Positions 16,659-25,543 are shown, counted from the first letter of the stretch. The stretch: DNA of 55,477 bases from Clostridiales bacterium (GCA_029907205.1 JARYMI010000022.1:1-55477), one strand, 5' to 3'. A program made the numbers and translations. Notes: generated by a model from the sequence alone, not told the origin.

Positions 16659-16686
16659 GGAACCTTTTTGGGGCTTCGGGCGTATA
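16659..16686 (+). promoter_or_regulatory. ECF-type promoter before the small exported peptide
   Basis: GGAACC (16659-16664), a 16-base spacer beginning TTTTT, then CGTATA (16681-16686). GGAAC is a classic ECF -35 core. The spacer length and T-tract match the elements at 8799-8826 and 11238-11265. Expected start near 16693; ATG at 16740. Confidence 0.55.
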
Positions 16687-16739
16687 TACCTGTGAGAACG
16701 AAAATGAACAAAATTGAAAAACTCGAGCAGGAGGTTAGC

Positions 16740-16925
16740 ATGAGCTTCAAAACAAAAATCGCAATTTTCCTGTTGGCTTCGTTCCTTTCCTTGGCCGGTT
16801 TCAACCTGATTGCCTCTTCTTCAGCGCTAGACATCATGAAGATCGGAAAGAAGGCGGGCTATGAGATTATTTCCAATGTCCTGGCCAAGGCCGAGGCCGC
16901 TCATTATCGCGTTCCCGTGAGCTGA
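16740..16925 (+). CDS. Small exported peptide, function unknown
   Basis: 61 residues. The start at 16740 is set by AGGAGG five bases upstream. A signal peptide ([20 protein letters not shown] and on to about residue 29) leaves a mature peptide of some 32 residues, [20 protein letters not shown] and a short polar end, which can form an amphipathic basic helix. It stands alone, converging with ispF. Possible roles are a stress-induced envelope peptide or small toxin; neither can be shown from sequence. Confidence 0.6.
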   Translation: MSFKTKIAIFLLASFLSLAGFNLIASSSALDIMKIGKKAGYEIISNVLAKAEAAHYRVPVS

Positions 16926-16997
16926 ATCTCAAAGGAAAAGATTAATGGCGGTCTATCGAACGCTCAGGGAATGCTGGGAAAGAATGAGAGAGAGGTT

Positions 16998-17492
16998 TTA
17001 TCTTCTTTCCCCCCTTTTTCTCCCGACCAAAACCACAACCCAACAGGCCACAGCTTTTTCTCTACCAACAAGCCCGATGCCTTCGTTGGTCTTGGCCTTT
17101 ATCCCGAGTCGCTCACTCGGAAGCCTGAGAAGAGGACAAAGGACAGCCTTCATTTTATCGACAAACGGCGCCAGGCGAGGCGCTTGAGCGACGATGACGG
17201 CGTCGACGTTGAGAACTTCCAGCTTCTTCCTTCGCAGCCGTCCCGCCACACGCTTCAAAAGCTCTGTGCTCCGGATATCTTTATAGTCCGGGCCTGTGTC
17301 CGGAAAAAGCCGGCCAATGTCCACATCCCCGCTTGCACCCAGAAGGGCGTCGATGAGGGCATGGATCAGGCAGTCGCCGTCCGAATGCCCGACGAGCCCC
17401 GCCGGATGAGGGATTTCGACTCCTCCTAAATAGAGCTTCCTCCCCTTTTTGAATCGGTGAATGTCATACCCAAAACCAACATTAGGATTCAA
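16998..17492 (-). CDS. ispF: 2-C-methyl-D-erythritol 2,4-cyclodiphosphate synthase
   Basis: 164 residues. IspF cyclises CDP-methylerythritol 2-phosphate to MEcPP in the MEP isoprenoid pathway. Metal ligands are visible in GYDIHRF (Asp and His near residues 9-11) and GHSDGDCLIHALIDALLG. The substrate-binding end KTNEGIGLVGREKAVAC is intact. It overlaps ispD by 11 bp and closes the long minus-strand run; ispE lies 11 kb upstream in the same run. Confidence 0.95.
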   Translation of the reverse strand: MNPNVGFGYDIHRFKKGRKLYLGGVEIPHPAGLVGHSDGDCLIHALIDALLGASGDVDIGRLFPDTGPDYKDIRSTELLKRVAGRLRRKKLEVLNVDAVIVAQAPRLAPFVDKMKAVLCPLLRLPSERLGIKAKTNEGIGLVGREKAVACWVVVLVGRKRGERR

Positions 17493-18147
17493 GACAGGCC
17501 TCCGCCATCTTCAGGTCGAGCGGCGTTGTGACCTTGATATTCCGGGGGTCACCCGCAACCACCGCCACCATCTCTCCGGTCCTCTCCAGAAGAGCGGCTT
17601 CATCCGTCCCCGAATAGCCTTCCTCTCGGGCCCTCTCAAGAGCCGTTCTCAGGACCGGGTATAAAAAACCCTGCGGCGTCTGAACTCGATAAAGCCGTTC
17701 CCTGTCCAGAGTCCGAACAACCCGAGTTCCGTCAACTTCCTTGACTGTTTCCTCCACGGGGACTGCCGGAATGGCCGCTCCTTTTCTTTGCGTTTCTTCG
17801 ATAACCCGGGTGATAAGAGCGCAGCTCACGAAGGGTCGAACTCCGTCATGAACGAGGACAATATGCGCCCGCTCCGGATCCAGAGCTTCCACTCCGCAGA
17901 AGACGGAATCCTGCCTTCTCGGCCCGCCGGCGACAACAGCAATGACCTTCCGGCTGCGGCCCAGGTAAGCGGCTTTTTCTCTGTCATCGGGAAGGACAAG
18001 GACGATCTCGTCCACATCCGGATGACTCTCGAACTTTTCCAGGCTCCAGTCGAGCAGGGGTTTGCCGCGAAGAAGAGCAAACTGTTTGGCCGACCCGAAG
18101 CGTTTCCCCTTTCCGGCGGCCACGATGATGGCTGAAACTCTTCTCAT
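17482..18147 (-). CDS. ispD: 2-C-methyl-D-erythritol 4-phosphate cytidylyltransferase
   Basis: 221 residues. N-terminal nucleotide-binding signature AIIVAAGKGKRFGSAKQFAL and the VLVHDGVRPFV motif define IspD, which makes CDP-methylerythritol from MEP and CTP. QTPQGF near residue 155 is typical. The start overlaps the yacL-like stop as ATGA. It is a separate gene, not fused to ispF as in many Alphaproteobacteria. Confidence 0.95.
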   Translation of the reverse strand: MRRVSAIIVAAGKGKRFGSAKQFALLRGKPLLDWSLEKFESHPDVDEIVLVLPDDREKAAYLGRSRKVIAVVAGGPRRQDSVFCGVEALDPERAHIVLVHDGVRPFVSCALITRVIEETQRKGAAIPAVPVEETVKEVDGTRVVRTLDRERLYRVQTPQGFLYPVLRTALERAREEGYSGTDEAALLERTGEMVAVVAGDPRNIKVTTPLDLKMAEACLES

Positions 18148-19133
18148 CGGGAGTCTTCGTTGTAGCGTCCGAAAATCATTTTCCCCACGGTCGTCTGGAG
18201 AACAGACGTTACCGTGACATCGATGTTCTGGCCGATCATCCGCCGGGAATTGTCGACCACGACCATGGTCCCGTCGTCCAAGTAACCGACACCCTGGTCT
18301 TTCTCCTTTCCCTCCTTGAGGATAAACACGCGCATGGTCTCGCCGGGAAGCACAACAGGCCTTAGGGCGTTGGCAAGCTCGTTGATGTTGAGGACAGCTA
18401 TGCCGTGCAGCCTGGCCACTTTGTTGAGGTTGACATCGTTGGTGACAAGCTTCCCGTCCAGCTGTTTGGCCAGCTCGATGAGCTTGGAGTCAACTTCGCG
18501 GATGTCGGGGAAATCCATCTCTGAGATGATAGCCGAAATCTGGGACGATTTCTGGAGATGATTCAGAACGTCGAGCCCCCGCCGTCCCCTCTGGCGCTTC
18601 AGCCCGTCCGGGGAATCAGCCACCAACTGGAGCTCCTTGAGGATGAATTGGGGAATGACGAGAGTGCCCTCGATAAAGCCGGTGTCGCAGAGGTCGGTGA
18701 TGCGGCCGTCGATGATGACGCTCGTATCCAAAATTTTATAACTCCGGCCGGCGCTCTTTTCTTTAAAAAGCCTGAAGAGGTACGCCGGGTCAAGCCACTC
18801 CGACTTCTGCGTCCCGACCAGGAACCCGATGTAGGGCATGATGATCAAGAAAAAAACCTGGATGAAGAGCGACGTCCTCGAGTCCGCCGTGATGTTCTTG
18901 TAGATGATCCCCAACACCCAGCCCAGGAAGACGCCTGCAAACGTCCCGATGGTCGACCCCCAAATGACCTTGAACTGAGTCCGGCGGATGCGTGTTTCCA
19001 GGTACATGATGATCGCAGCTAAAGCAAAAGCGATCCCGGCGCTTGCCGGCCGGGGCAGGTTGAAGAAAGGCAAAAAATACCCGGCCGCCGTGATCGCGGC
19101 GATGATCAGGAGCCTAAAAATGATAATTCCCAT
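18144..19133 (-). CDS. PIN-TRAM domain membrane protein (YacL-like)
   Basis: 329 residues. Four N-terminal membrane helices (to about 115), then a PIN nuclease-like domain with acidic residues in LDTSVIIDGRI, FILKELQ and LVTNDVNLNKVA, and a C-terminal TRAM domain (VGYLDDGTMVVVDNSRRMIG). The family is widespread; in Bacillus YacL is a membrane PIN protein, and an RNase role is likely but not proven. I choose ATG 19133 because GAGGA lies eight bases upstream; an ATG at 19148 has none. It overlaps ispD by four bases, an order (yacL-ispD-ispF) also known from Gram-positives. Confidence 0.9.
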   Translation of the reverse strand: MGIIIFRLLIIAAITAAGYFLPFFNLPRPASAGIAFALAAIIMYLETRIRRTQFKVIWGSTIGTFAGVFLGWVLGIIYKNITADSRTSLFIQVFFLIIMPYIGFLVGTQKSEWLDPAYLFRLFKEKSAGRSYKILDTSVIIDGRITDLCDTGFIEGTLVIPQFILKELQLVADSPDGLKRQRGRRGLDVLNHLQKSSQISAIISEMDFPDIREVDSKLIELAKQLDGKLVTNDVNLNKVARLHGIAVLNINELANALRPVVLPGETMRVFILKEGKEKDQGVGYLDDGTMVVVDNSRRMIGQNIDVTVTSVLQTTVGKMIFGRYNEDSR

Positions 19134-19160
19134 GGTATGAGTCCTCATGCAAAATATAAT

Positions 19161-20522
19161 CTAAAAAATAAATTGGACCGATTCCTTGACATTCTGAACG
19201 CCCAGCAGCCGGACCCCGGGCAAATTTTCTTTTTCTAAGAGGGTCAGGCCCCCTTTAGGAAGAAGGACTGTCTTGAAGCCGAGTGAAAGAGCTTCTTTTA
19301 TTCGTGATAGAGGGCTACCCACTGACCGGATCTCGCCGCTCAGGCCGACTTCCCCAAAGACGACCATATCGCGGGGCAGGGGTTTGTTCTTGAGGCAGGA
19401 AACGACGGCTAGGACCACTCCCAAGTCTGCGGCCGGCTCTTCAATGGTCAGCCCGCCGGCTACGTTCAGATAGATATCCTCGCCGCCGAAGCTGTACCCC
19501 AGCTTTCTCTCGATTATGGCTAATAGCATGGCCGTGCGGAAGTGGTCAAGCCCGATCGTCATCCGCCGCGGGTTTCCTACAAATAGCGTAGGCGAGACCA
19601 GGGCCTGGATTTCCGCCAGAAGCGGACGGGTGCCCTTGATTGTGGAAACTACAACACTCCCGGATTCGTCGGCCGGCCTTTCCTTGAGGAAGAAAGCCGA
19701 AGGGTTAGGGATAGCCTGAAGTCCGCCGCTCGCCATCTCGAAGATGGCCAGCTCCGAGACCGGGCCAAACCTGTTCTTGAGCGCCCTCAGCACCCGGTGG
19801 CTGTGGTCTCTCTCGCCCTCGAACAGGAGGACGACGTCGACCATGTGCTCGAGCGACTTGGGGCCGGCCAATGACCCCTCCTTGGTGATGTGGCCGATGA
19901 GAAAAGAGGAAACCTGATTTTTCTTGGAGTAGCGGAAAATCTCGCTGGCCACTTCTCTCACCTGGCTGATCGTCCCGGGACTCGAGCTCAGCTTGGCCGA
20001 AAAAACGGTCTGGACAGAGTCCAGGACAAGAACCCTCGGCTGGAGCTTCTCCGCTTGAACGAGGATGCGCTCCATGTTCGTTTCGGCCAGGAGATAGAGC
20101 TCGCCGTCCTTCACACCAAGCCGGTCGCCCCGGAGCTTTATCTGCTCGAGAGATTCCTCGCCAGAAATGTAGAGCACTCTCTCCCCCTGGTCGGCAAAGT
20201 CGCGGCAGACCTGGAGGAGAAGCGTTGACTTGCCGATCCCGGGCTCCCCGCCGATCAACACCAGAGAGCCGAGAACAACGCCGCCTCCCAAGACTTTGTT
20301 GAACTCCTCAACGGGAATCTTAAGCCGCGGCTTTTTTATTTCCTGGATATCGCGGTAAAGAAGAGCCTCGGACGGCGGAAAGGAAAACTCAGCCGGTGCG
20401 ACTTCTTCCACTTCTTCAACAAGGCTATTCCATTCGCCGCAGCTTGGGCAGCGGCCCAGCCATTTGGGAGAGCGGAAGCCGCAGGTCTGGCAAATGAAGA
20501 CCGTCTTCGCTTTGTCTTTCAT
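19161..20522 (-). CDS. radA: DNA repair protein RadA
   Basis: 453 residues. N-terminal C4 zinc finger (CQTCG and CPSC), RecA-like ATPase with Walker A GGEPGIGKST, the RadA-specific KNRFG motif near residue 250, and a Lon-protease-like C-terminal domain (GGLTIEEPAADLGVVLAV). RadA (Sms) drives branch migration in recombination. Its start overlaps the mlaD stop as ATGA. Confidence 0.96.
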   Translation of the reverse strand: MKDKAKTVFICQTCGFRSPKWLGRCPSCGEWNSLVEEVEEVAPAEFSFPPSEALLYRDIQEIKKPRLKIPVEEFNKVLGGGVVLGSLVLIGGEPGIGKSTLLLQVCRDFADQGERVLYISGEESLEQIKLRGDRLGVKDGELYLLAETNMERILVQAEKLQPRVLVLDSVQTVFSAKLSSSPGTISQVREVASEIFRYSKKNQVSSFLIGHITKEGSLAGPKSLEHMVDVVLLFEGERDHSHRVLRALKNRFGPVSELAIFEMASGGLQAIPNPSAFFLKERPADESGSVVVSTIKGTRPLLAEIQALVSPTLFVGNPRRMTIGLDHFRTAMLLAIIERKLGYSFGGEDIYLNVAGGLTIEEPAADLGVVLAVVSCLKNKPLPRDMVVFGEVGLSGEIRSVGSPLSRIKEALSLGFKTVLLPKGGLTLLEKENLPGVRLLGVQNVKESVQFIF

Positions 20523-21826
20523 CGCGTTCCAAGCCCCAGCCCGAAATAGATTTCTCTTCTCGCCCGCCAGCCAAAATCATCCCAGCCGGCAACGAGATAA
20601 AAATACCTGAGCAGAAAATACTGGGTGGCGAAACGGAGCCGGGGCCCGCCGTGGCGGGCGAAATCAAACCCCTCCAGGCTGAAGATGAGCCGGTCCCCCA
20701 GAGCCAGGACATCGACTCCTGCTCCAAAGGCGGATTCAAAAATCCCAACCCGCGAAGCCACAGAGCCCCAGCGCAATCCTCCCTGGGCCGAGTACGTGAA
20801 CGTGTTCTGAAGCGGGTCTTCGACAACCTGGCCAGAGACAAAATACCGAGGAGTCAAGTAAAGATTCAGGCTGAGGGTGCTTTTTACCTTCCGGGTTTCG
20901 CTCAGGTAATCAAACCTTGAGTTCCCCGCGGCCCTCATCCGGGTCAGCGGCTCGACGGTTTTTCTGACTGAATCGAGGGTTGCCCCAGCTTCATCATAAA
21001 GGCGCGGGTCATTAATCAGTTTTCCCAGAGTCCCCTCGCCTCTGTTTATTTTATCCAAGGACTCGGAAACCTGGCGGAGGGATTCCTCCAGCCGGGCCAG
21101 CAACTCCTTGATCTTCTCCAGGTTGAGCTTAACTGTCTCCCGGTTTTCCTGGGCGATGTTCTTGAGGAGCGAAACAGTCTCCTCGACGCTTTGCGAGACC
21201 TCCTTGATTCTCTGCTCGAATTCCTTAGCGGCCTGGGAAGCATGGCGAATGCCGGTCTCCAAATTGTCCCTGTTCTGACTCATGAACCCGTCCAAATCGC
21301 GGGAAAAAGCATCCAGATTCCGGAGGACATTCTGCAGGCTGGCCCGCGATTCCTCTCCTGTCATTTCCCGGATCGACCGGCCCACCTCTTTGATATCGTC
21401 AGCCACGCCGAGGAGCAAGGTGCCGACCTGGTCGAGGCTCGCTGACGGAGCCGAATCGATCATCTCTCCGGCCTGGAAGGCTGAAGTCTCTTCACCGGGC
21501 ATAATCTCGATGTATCGTTCTCCGATCAACCCGAGTGAGGCCAGCGTTGCCCTGGACCCTTTAGGAACTTTATACTCGGGGGAGATACTCATCTCAACCT
21601 GGGCGCGCCTTCCGACAAGCCGGATATCCTTGACATAGCCGATTTTTACGCCAGCCATCCTGACGGCCGCTCTGGTCTCCAGCCCGGAAGCGGAGTCAAA
21701 CGCCGTGAAAAGCTCGTAGCCGGGTTTCCTGAACAAAACCGACAGGTCGCCGACAATGAAAATAAAGATGGCCAGGATGAGAACGGCCCCTCCGAGGAAA
21801 AACCCGATTTTCGCTTCTCGTCGCAT
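20519..21826 (-). CDS. mlaD: MCE-domain lipid transport protein (MlaD-like) with barrel-like C-terminus
   Basis: 435 residues. One N-terminal membrane helix (about 7-27), an MCE domain (about 37-120, with ASGLETRAAVRMAGVKIGYV and GERYIEIMPG), a long coiled region (about 145-290), and a C-terminal part (about 305-435) of alternating aromatic strands such as STLSLNLYLTPRYFVSGQV and EIYFGLGLGTR. E. coli MlaD is only 183 residues; the strand-rich end is extra and looks like a short outer-membrane barrel. It follows mlaE and mlaF, so it belongs to an Mla-type phospholipid transporter. Confidence 0.9.
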   Translation of the reverse strand: MRREAKIGFFLGGAVLILAIFIFIVGDLSVLFRKPGYELFTAFDSASGLETRAAVRMAGVKIGYVKDIRLVGRRAQVEMSISPEYKVPKGSRATLASLGLIGERYIEIMPGEETSAFQAGEMIDSAPSASLDQVGTLLLGVADDIKEVGRSIREMTGEESRASLQNVLRNLDAFSRDLDGFMSQNRDNLETGIRHASQAAKEFEQRIKEVSQSVEETVSLLKNIAQENRETVKLNLEKIKELLARLEESLRQVSESLDKINRGEGTLGKLINDPRLYDEAGATLDSVRKTVEPLTRMRAAGNSRFDYLSETRKVKSTLSLNLYLTPRYFVSGQVVEDPLQNTFTYSAQGGLRWGSVASRVGIFESAFGAGVDVLALGDRLIFSLEGFDFARHGGPRLRFATQYFLLRYFYLVAGWDDFGWRARREIYFGLGLGTR

Positions 21827-21840
21827 CGGCCTCGCCTCTC

Positions 21841-22587
21841 TTAATACGTCTTGATTGGGCCCTCCGCCTTCCCGTGGATGAATTGCTGGACAACGGGATT
21901 CTGGCTGCGTTTGATTTCATCCGGAGTCCCTTCTTCGATGATCCGGCCGTCGAAGAGCATGGCTATCCTGTCCGCAACCTTGTAGGAGCTGGCCATGTCG
22001 TGCGTGATCACGACGGAGGTGACGCCCATTTCGGCCTTTAGCTTGTTGATGAGGTCGTTGATGGCGTCGGCCCGGATAGGATCAATCCCTGTCGAGGGCT
22101 CGTCGTAAAGCATGATCTCGGGCCTGTAAGCAATGGCTCTGGCCAGGCCGACTCTCTTCTTCATCCCCCCGCTCAACTGATGAGGCATGAGGTTTTCAAC
22201 GCCGGAGAGGCCAACCCGGGCCAAGCTCTCGGCCACAAGCTCGTCCATCTCGGCGGGTGAGTAGCAAGTGTGCCGTTCCAGCCCAAAACGCACATTCTCC
22301 GCTACTGTCATCGAATCAAACAGGGCCGATCCCTGGAAAAGGAGCCCAAACTTCTTCGTTATCCTTTGCAAGGCTTCATCATTGAGCCGAGTAATGTCCT
22401 CGTCGTCGATAGCGATTCTTCCGGCGTCTGGCTTAAGCAGGCCGATCATCAGCTTGAGAAGGACGCTCTTGCCAGAGCCGCTCTGGCCGATGACGACCAT
22501 CGTTTCTCCCTTGGAGACAGTCAAGTTCACTCCCCGGAGGACCTTGTTCGGCCCGAAGGCTTTATGAAGATCGATAACCCGGATCAT
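21841..22587 (-). CDS. mlaF: MlaF-type ABC transporter ATPase
   Basis: 248 residues with Walker A GQSGSGKSV, signature LSGGMKKRVGLARAI, Walker B IMLYDEPSTGIDPI and H-loop VITHDMASSYKVADRIAML. The GMKKR signature and the DPI after Walker B are typical of MlaF/Ttg2A. It energises lipid movement by the MlaE permease, whose gene ends four bases upstream. Confidence 0.94.
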   Translation of the reverse strand: MIRVIDLHKAFGPNKVLRGVNLTVSKGETMVVIGQSGSGKSVLLKLMIGLLKPDAGRIAIDDEDITRLNDEALQRITKKFGLLFQGSALFDSMTVAENVRFGLERHTCYSPAEMDELVAESLARVGLSGVENLMPHQLSGGMKKRVGLARAIAYRPEIMLYDEPSTGIDPIRADAINDLINKLKAEMGVTSVVITHDMASSYKVADRIAMLFDGRIIEEGTPDEIKRSQNPVVQQFIHGKAEGPIKTY

Positions 22588-22591
22588 TTTT

Positions 22592-23374
22592 CTATAAAGT
22601 GGCCGGCAGGGCTTTGCTCAGGAAGAAATTCAGGATCAGGATGGAAATACTGGCAAGGACGACGGTGCGCGTCGTGGCCCGGCCGACTCCTTCCGCGCCT
22701 CCTTCTGCTTTTAGCCCCTGCCAGCAGCCGATCGTCGCGATGACCAGCCCGAAAACCGACGCTTTTATCAGCCCGCTGGCGACATCCCACAGCTCGAGGT
22801 AACGGAGAGTATTCTGGAGATAAATGATCCTGTTCACTCCCATGAGGACAACGTTATAAAAGTAGCCGCAGAAAATCCCGATGATATCACCGTAAAGAGT
22901 AAGGCAAGGGAGCATGAAAAAAGCAGCCAGGACCCGGGGCACGACAAGATAACGGATGGGATTGGCGCCAAGGCTGAAAAGCGCGTCGATCTGCTCGGTG
23001 ATCTTCATCGTCCCGATCTCCGCCGCCATCGACGAGCCCACGCGGCCCGAAACCATCAGCCCGACCAAGATGGGGATCAATTCTTTGGACAGCCCGAGAG
23101 AGATGATCGGCCCGCCGTAGGCCTCTGAGCCCGGGCCGATGTAGCGGTGGAAGCCCACATACGTTTGAAGCCCGAAAACCAGCCCCCCGAAGGCCGCCGT
23201 GAGCGAGATGACGGGGAGCGACCTGACGCCGATCTCCTCGAGCTCGCGGAGGAAAATCCGGTGCTCCCGCGGCTTTTTGAAAAGATTCTGCAGGGTTTTA
23301 AAAAAGAGAAGCCCAACCTCGCCTAACTGCTCTAAGAAAGACAGAAGGAAGGACCCCTTGACCAAGCCAGCCAT
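22592..23374 (-). CDS. mlaE: MlaE-family ABC transporter permease
   Basis: 260 residues from the ATG at 23374, one base after the dnaB stop; an open extension upstream runs into dnaB and is dropped. Five to six membrane helices, with the MlaE hallmarks FGLVFGLQTYVGFHR-like, VSGRVGSSMAAEIGTMKITEQ near residue 130 and the GANPIRYLVVPRVLA segment. It is the membrane part of the MCE lipid transporter with the two genes that follow. Confidence 0.94.
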   Translation of the reverse strand: MAGLVKGSFLLSFLEQLGEVGLLFFKTLQNLFKKPREHRIFLRELEEIGVRSLPVISLTAAFGGLVFGLQTYVGFHRYIGPGSEAYGGPIISLGLSKELIPILVGLMVSGRVGSSMAAEIGTMKITEQIDALFSLGANPIRYLVVPRVLAAFFMLPCLTLYGDIIGIFCGYFYNVVLMGVNRIIYLQNTLRYLELWDVASGLIKASVFGLVIATIGCWQGLKAEGGAEGVGRATTRTVVLASISILILNFFLSKALPATL

Positions 23375-23375
23375 G

Positions 23376-24737
23376 CTAGGTCTCGAAGGGTTGAAAATCA
23401 ACATCCGCGTTGGCGAACCTGGCGTACTTGTTAAAGAAGGCAAGCTTGATGGTATCCGTCGGGCCATTCCTCTGTTTGGCCACGTTGACTTCAGCGATCC
23501 CTCTGACCGTTTCGTCGCCGGGATGATACATCTCGGGCCGGTAGATGAAGATCACGACGTCCGCATCCTGCTCGATAGCCCCCGACTCGCGCAGGTCAGA
23601 AAGCTGAGGCCGCGGTTCTCGCCGGCCCCTTTCTGGAGCGCGGCTGAGCTGCGAGATCCCGACAACGGGAATCTGGATCTCCTTAGCCAGTTCTTTGAGG
23701 GAGCGCGAAATGAAGGCCATTTCCTGGTTTCTGTTCTCGAACCTCCCGCCCGGACGCATGAGCTGGATGTAATCAATGAACAGCACATCCAAGTTGTTTT
23801 CCATTTTCAGGCGTCTCGCTTTGGCTTTCATCTCCATCACGGTGAGGCCCGGCGTCTCATCGAGAAAAATGCGGGCTTGGGACAGCGCTTCCGCGCTCAG
23901 CTTGAGTTTCTCGAATTCCCGCTCGCTGATAAACCCTGTCCTGACTCGCTTGATATCAAGCTGGCTGTCGGCGCAGAGCATTCGGATGATGATTTGCTCT
24001 TTAGCCATTTCCATGGAAAAAAACCCGACGGCGAGATCGGTCTTCATCCCGACATACTGGGAGATGTTCAGGCACAAGGCCGTCTTGCCCATCGAGGGTC
24101 TGGCGGCGACGACGATGAACTCGGACTTGTGAAAGCCAGAGGTGAGGTTGTCCAGGTCGCGGAAGCCCGAAGGCACGCCGGTGACAGCCTCCCGCCTTTT
24201 GGCCAGGTTGGCGATCATGCGGAGCGTCGGTTCAGTCAGCTGGTTGACCGCGACAAACCCCGGTTTGACCCGCTGCTCGGCCACTTCGATAATGGCTGCC
24301 TGGGCCTCGTTGAGCAGGACATCCGCGTCTTCCTTCTGCTCATAACTCGAGGAGATAATCTTGGCCGAGGAAAGGATGAGCCGGCGCAGGAGAGATTTCT
24401 CCTTGATGATTCGGGCGTGGTATTCGACGTTCAAGCTTCGGGGAACTCCGTCCATCAAAGAAGAAAGGTAAGAGGCCCCCCCGACTTCATCCAGCACGCC
24501 GGCGCGGCCGAGCTCTTCGCTCAAAGAGAGGAGGTCAACCGGAAGCCCCTTGTCCACCAGGACGATGATTTTCTCCAAGATCTTGCGGTTGGCCTCTTTG
24601 TAAAAATCCTCGGGCGAAATGACCGACAGCACAGTGTTCAGGTTCTCGTTGTTGACCAGAATTCCGCCGAGAACCGTTTTCTCCGCTTCCTGGCTGTGCG
24701 GCGGCGTTTTCTTCAAAAACATGAGGTCGAGTTCCAT
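23376..24737 (-). CDS. dnaB: Replicative DNA helicase DnaB
   Basis: 453 residues from ATG 24737, preceded by AAAGG; a TTG two codons upstream is less likely. N-terminal DnaB domain (PPHSQEAEKTVLGGILVN) and C-terminal RecA-like helicase domain with Walker A ARPSMGKTALCLN, Walker B LDVLFIDYIQLM and PVVGISQLSR. No intein is present. It follows rplI, the common rpsF-rpsR-rplI-dnaB order. Confidence 0.96.
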   Translation of the reverse strand: MELDLMFLKKTPPHSQEAEKTVLGGILVNNENLNTVLSVISPEDFYKEANRKILEKIIVLVDKGLPVDLLSLSEELGRAGVLDEVGGASYLSSLMDGVPRSLNVEYHARIIKEKSLLRRLILSSAKIISSSYEQKEDADVLLNEAQAAIIEVAEQRVKPGFVAVNQLTEPTLRMIANLAKRREAVTGVPSGFRDLDNLTSGFHKSEFIVVAARPSMGKTALCLNISQYVGMKTDLAVGFFSMEMAKEQIIIRMLCADSQLDIKRVRTGFISEREFEKLKLSAEALSQARIFLDETPGLTVMEMKAKARRLKMENNLDVLFIDYIQLMRPGGRFENRNQEMAFISRSLKELAKEIQIPVVGISQLSRAPERGRREPRPQLSDLRESGAIEQDADVVIFIYRPEMYHPGDETVRGIAEVNVAKQRNGPTDTIKLAFFNKYARFANADVDFQPFET

Positions 24738-24750
24738 GATCAACCTTTTG

Positions 24751-25254
24751 TTATTTTATTTCTTTTCGTTCCTCTTCTTTCTGTCTGCTCTCGCTGGCTT
24801 CTTCCTGCCCTTCTTCTTTCCGGACCTCGATTTTCAATTCCGCCTTGTCATCCTGGAAAACCTTGACCGGGATGGTGTAGTTTCCCAGCCTCTTGATCGG
24901 GTCTTCGAGAATGATCTTCTTTTTTTCGATATCAAACCCCATCTGATCAAGGGCCTCTTTGACGTCGCCGGCGCTGACCGAGCCGAAGATCATGTCTTTC
25001 TCTCCCGCCTTGCGGTAAAACGTCAGCCTTAGCTCGTTGAGCTTGCGGACGAGCTCCTCATAGGGTAGACGTTCTTTCTCGATTTTCTTTTTCAATGCCT
25101 GTTGTTCAATCTCAACCGATTTCACGTTTGAAGAGGTCACTTCCATAGCGAGCCTCCTCGGGATGAGGTAATTCCTGCCGTAGCCAGGCGAGACATTTAC
25201 AATATCTCCCTTTCGGCCCAAATTTTCAACATCTTGTTTCAGGATAACTCTCAT
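24751..25254 (-). CDS. rplI: 50S ribosomal protein L9
   Basis: 167 residues. The N-terminal signature MRVILKQDVENLGRKGDIVN and PGYGRNYLIPRRLA is diagnostic, followed by the long connecting helix and the C-terminal domain with GSVSAGDVKEAL. The last 20 or so residues are a highly charged Glu/Lys/Arg tail beyond the usual end of about 148. Confidence 0.97.
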   Translation of the reverse strand: MRVILKQDVENLGRKGDIVNVSPGYGRNYLIPRRLAMEVTSSNVKSVEIEQQALKKKIEKERLPYEELVRKLNELRLTFYRKAGEKDMIFGSVSAGDVKEALDQMGFDIEKKKIILEDPIKRLGNYTIPVKVFQDDKAELKIEVRKEEGQEEASESRQKEEERKEIK

Positions 25255-25284
25255 GGCTCCTCCCCGAATCGCCCGGCAATGGCC

Positions 25285-25542
25285 TTAATCTTCGACATGC
25301 GGGAGCAAGGCCATCAGCCTCGCGCGCTTGATGGCCGTGGCGAGCTTGCGCTGGTGATACGCGCACGTTCCGGTGATGCGGCGCGGCGAAATCTTCCCTC
25401 TTTCGGGAATATACCTTCTCAGGATGTCCACGTTCTTATAATCGATTTCCTTAACGTCCCGTTGGCAGAATCGGCAAAACTTTCGTTTTGGCGGGAAAAA
25501 CTTCCTGAAGCCTGCTTTTTCTGTCCGCTCTTCTCTGCTCAT
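25285..25542 (-). CDS. rpsR: 30S ribosomal protein S18
   Basis: 85 residues. [10 protein letters not shown]...[19 protein letters not shown] and [19 protein letters not shown] identify S18. The CxxC and later Cys/His suggest the zinc-binding form. It lies one base after rpsF and 30 bp before rplI. Confidence 0.97.
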   Translation of the reverse strand: MSREERTEKAGFRKFFPPKRKFCRFCQRDVKEIDYKNVDILRRYIPERGKISPRRITGTCAYHQRKLATAIKRARLMALLPHVED

Positions 25543-25543
25543 C

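Larger units (their letters stand above)
16413..16739. other. Intergenic stretch with inverted repeat, remnant ORF and promoter
   Basis: 327 bases between the response-regulator stop and the small exported peptide gene. It holds an inverted repeat (CTGGTAAA 16415-16422 with TTTACCAG 16441-16448, 18-base loop) that could close the sigma-54 operon but lacks a T-tract, a doubtful minus-strand ORF (16442-16624), and an ECF-type promoter (16659-16686). Nothing else recognised. Confidence 0.6.

Noticed and set aside
16945-17187. 80-codon plus-strand ORF antisense to the end of ispF
   Set aside because: Most of it is the shadow of ispF; composition beyond the first residues is not protein-like.
23199-24866. 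555-codon plus-strand frame opposite dnaB
   Set aside because: Shadow frame of dnaB in GC-biased codons; the dnaB motifs fix the real strand.
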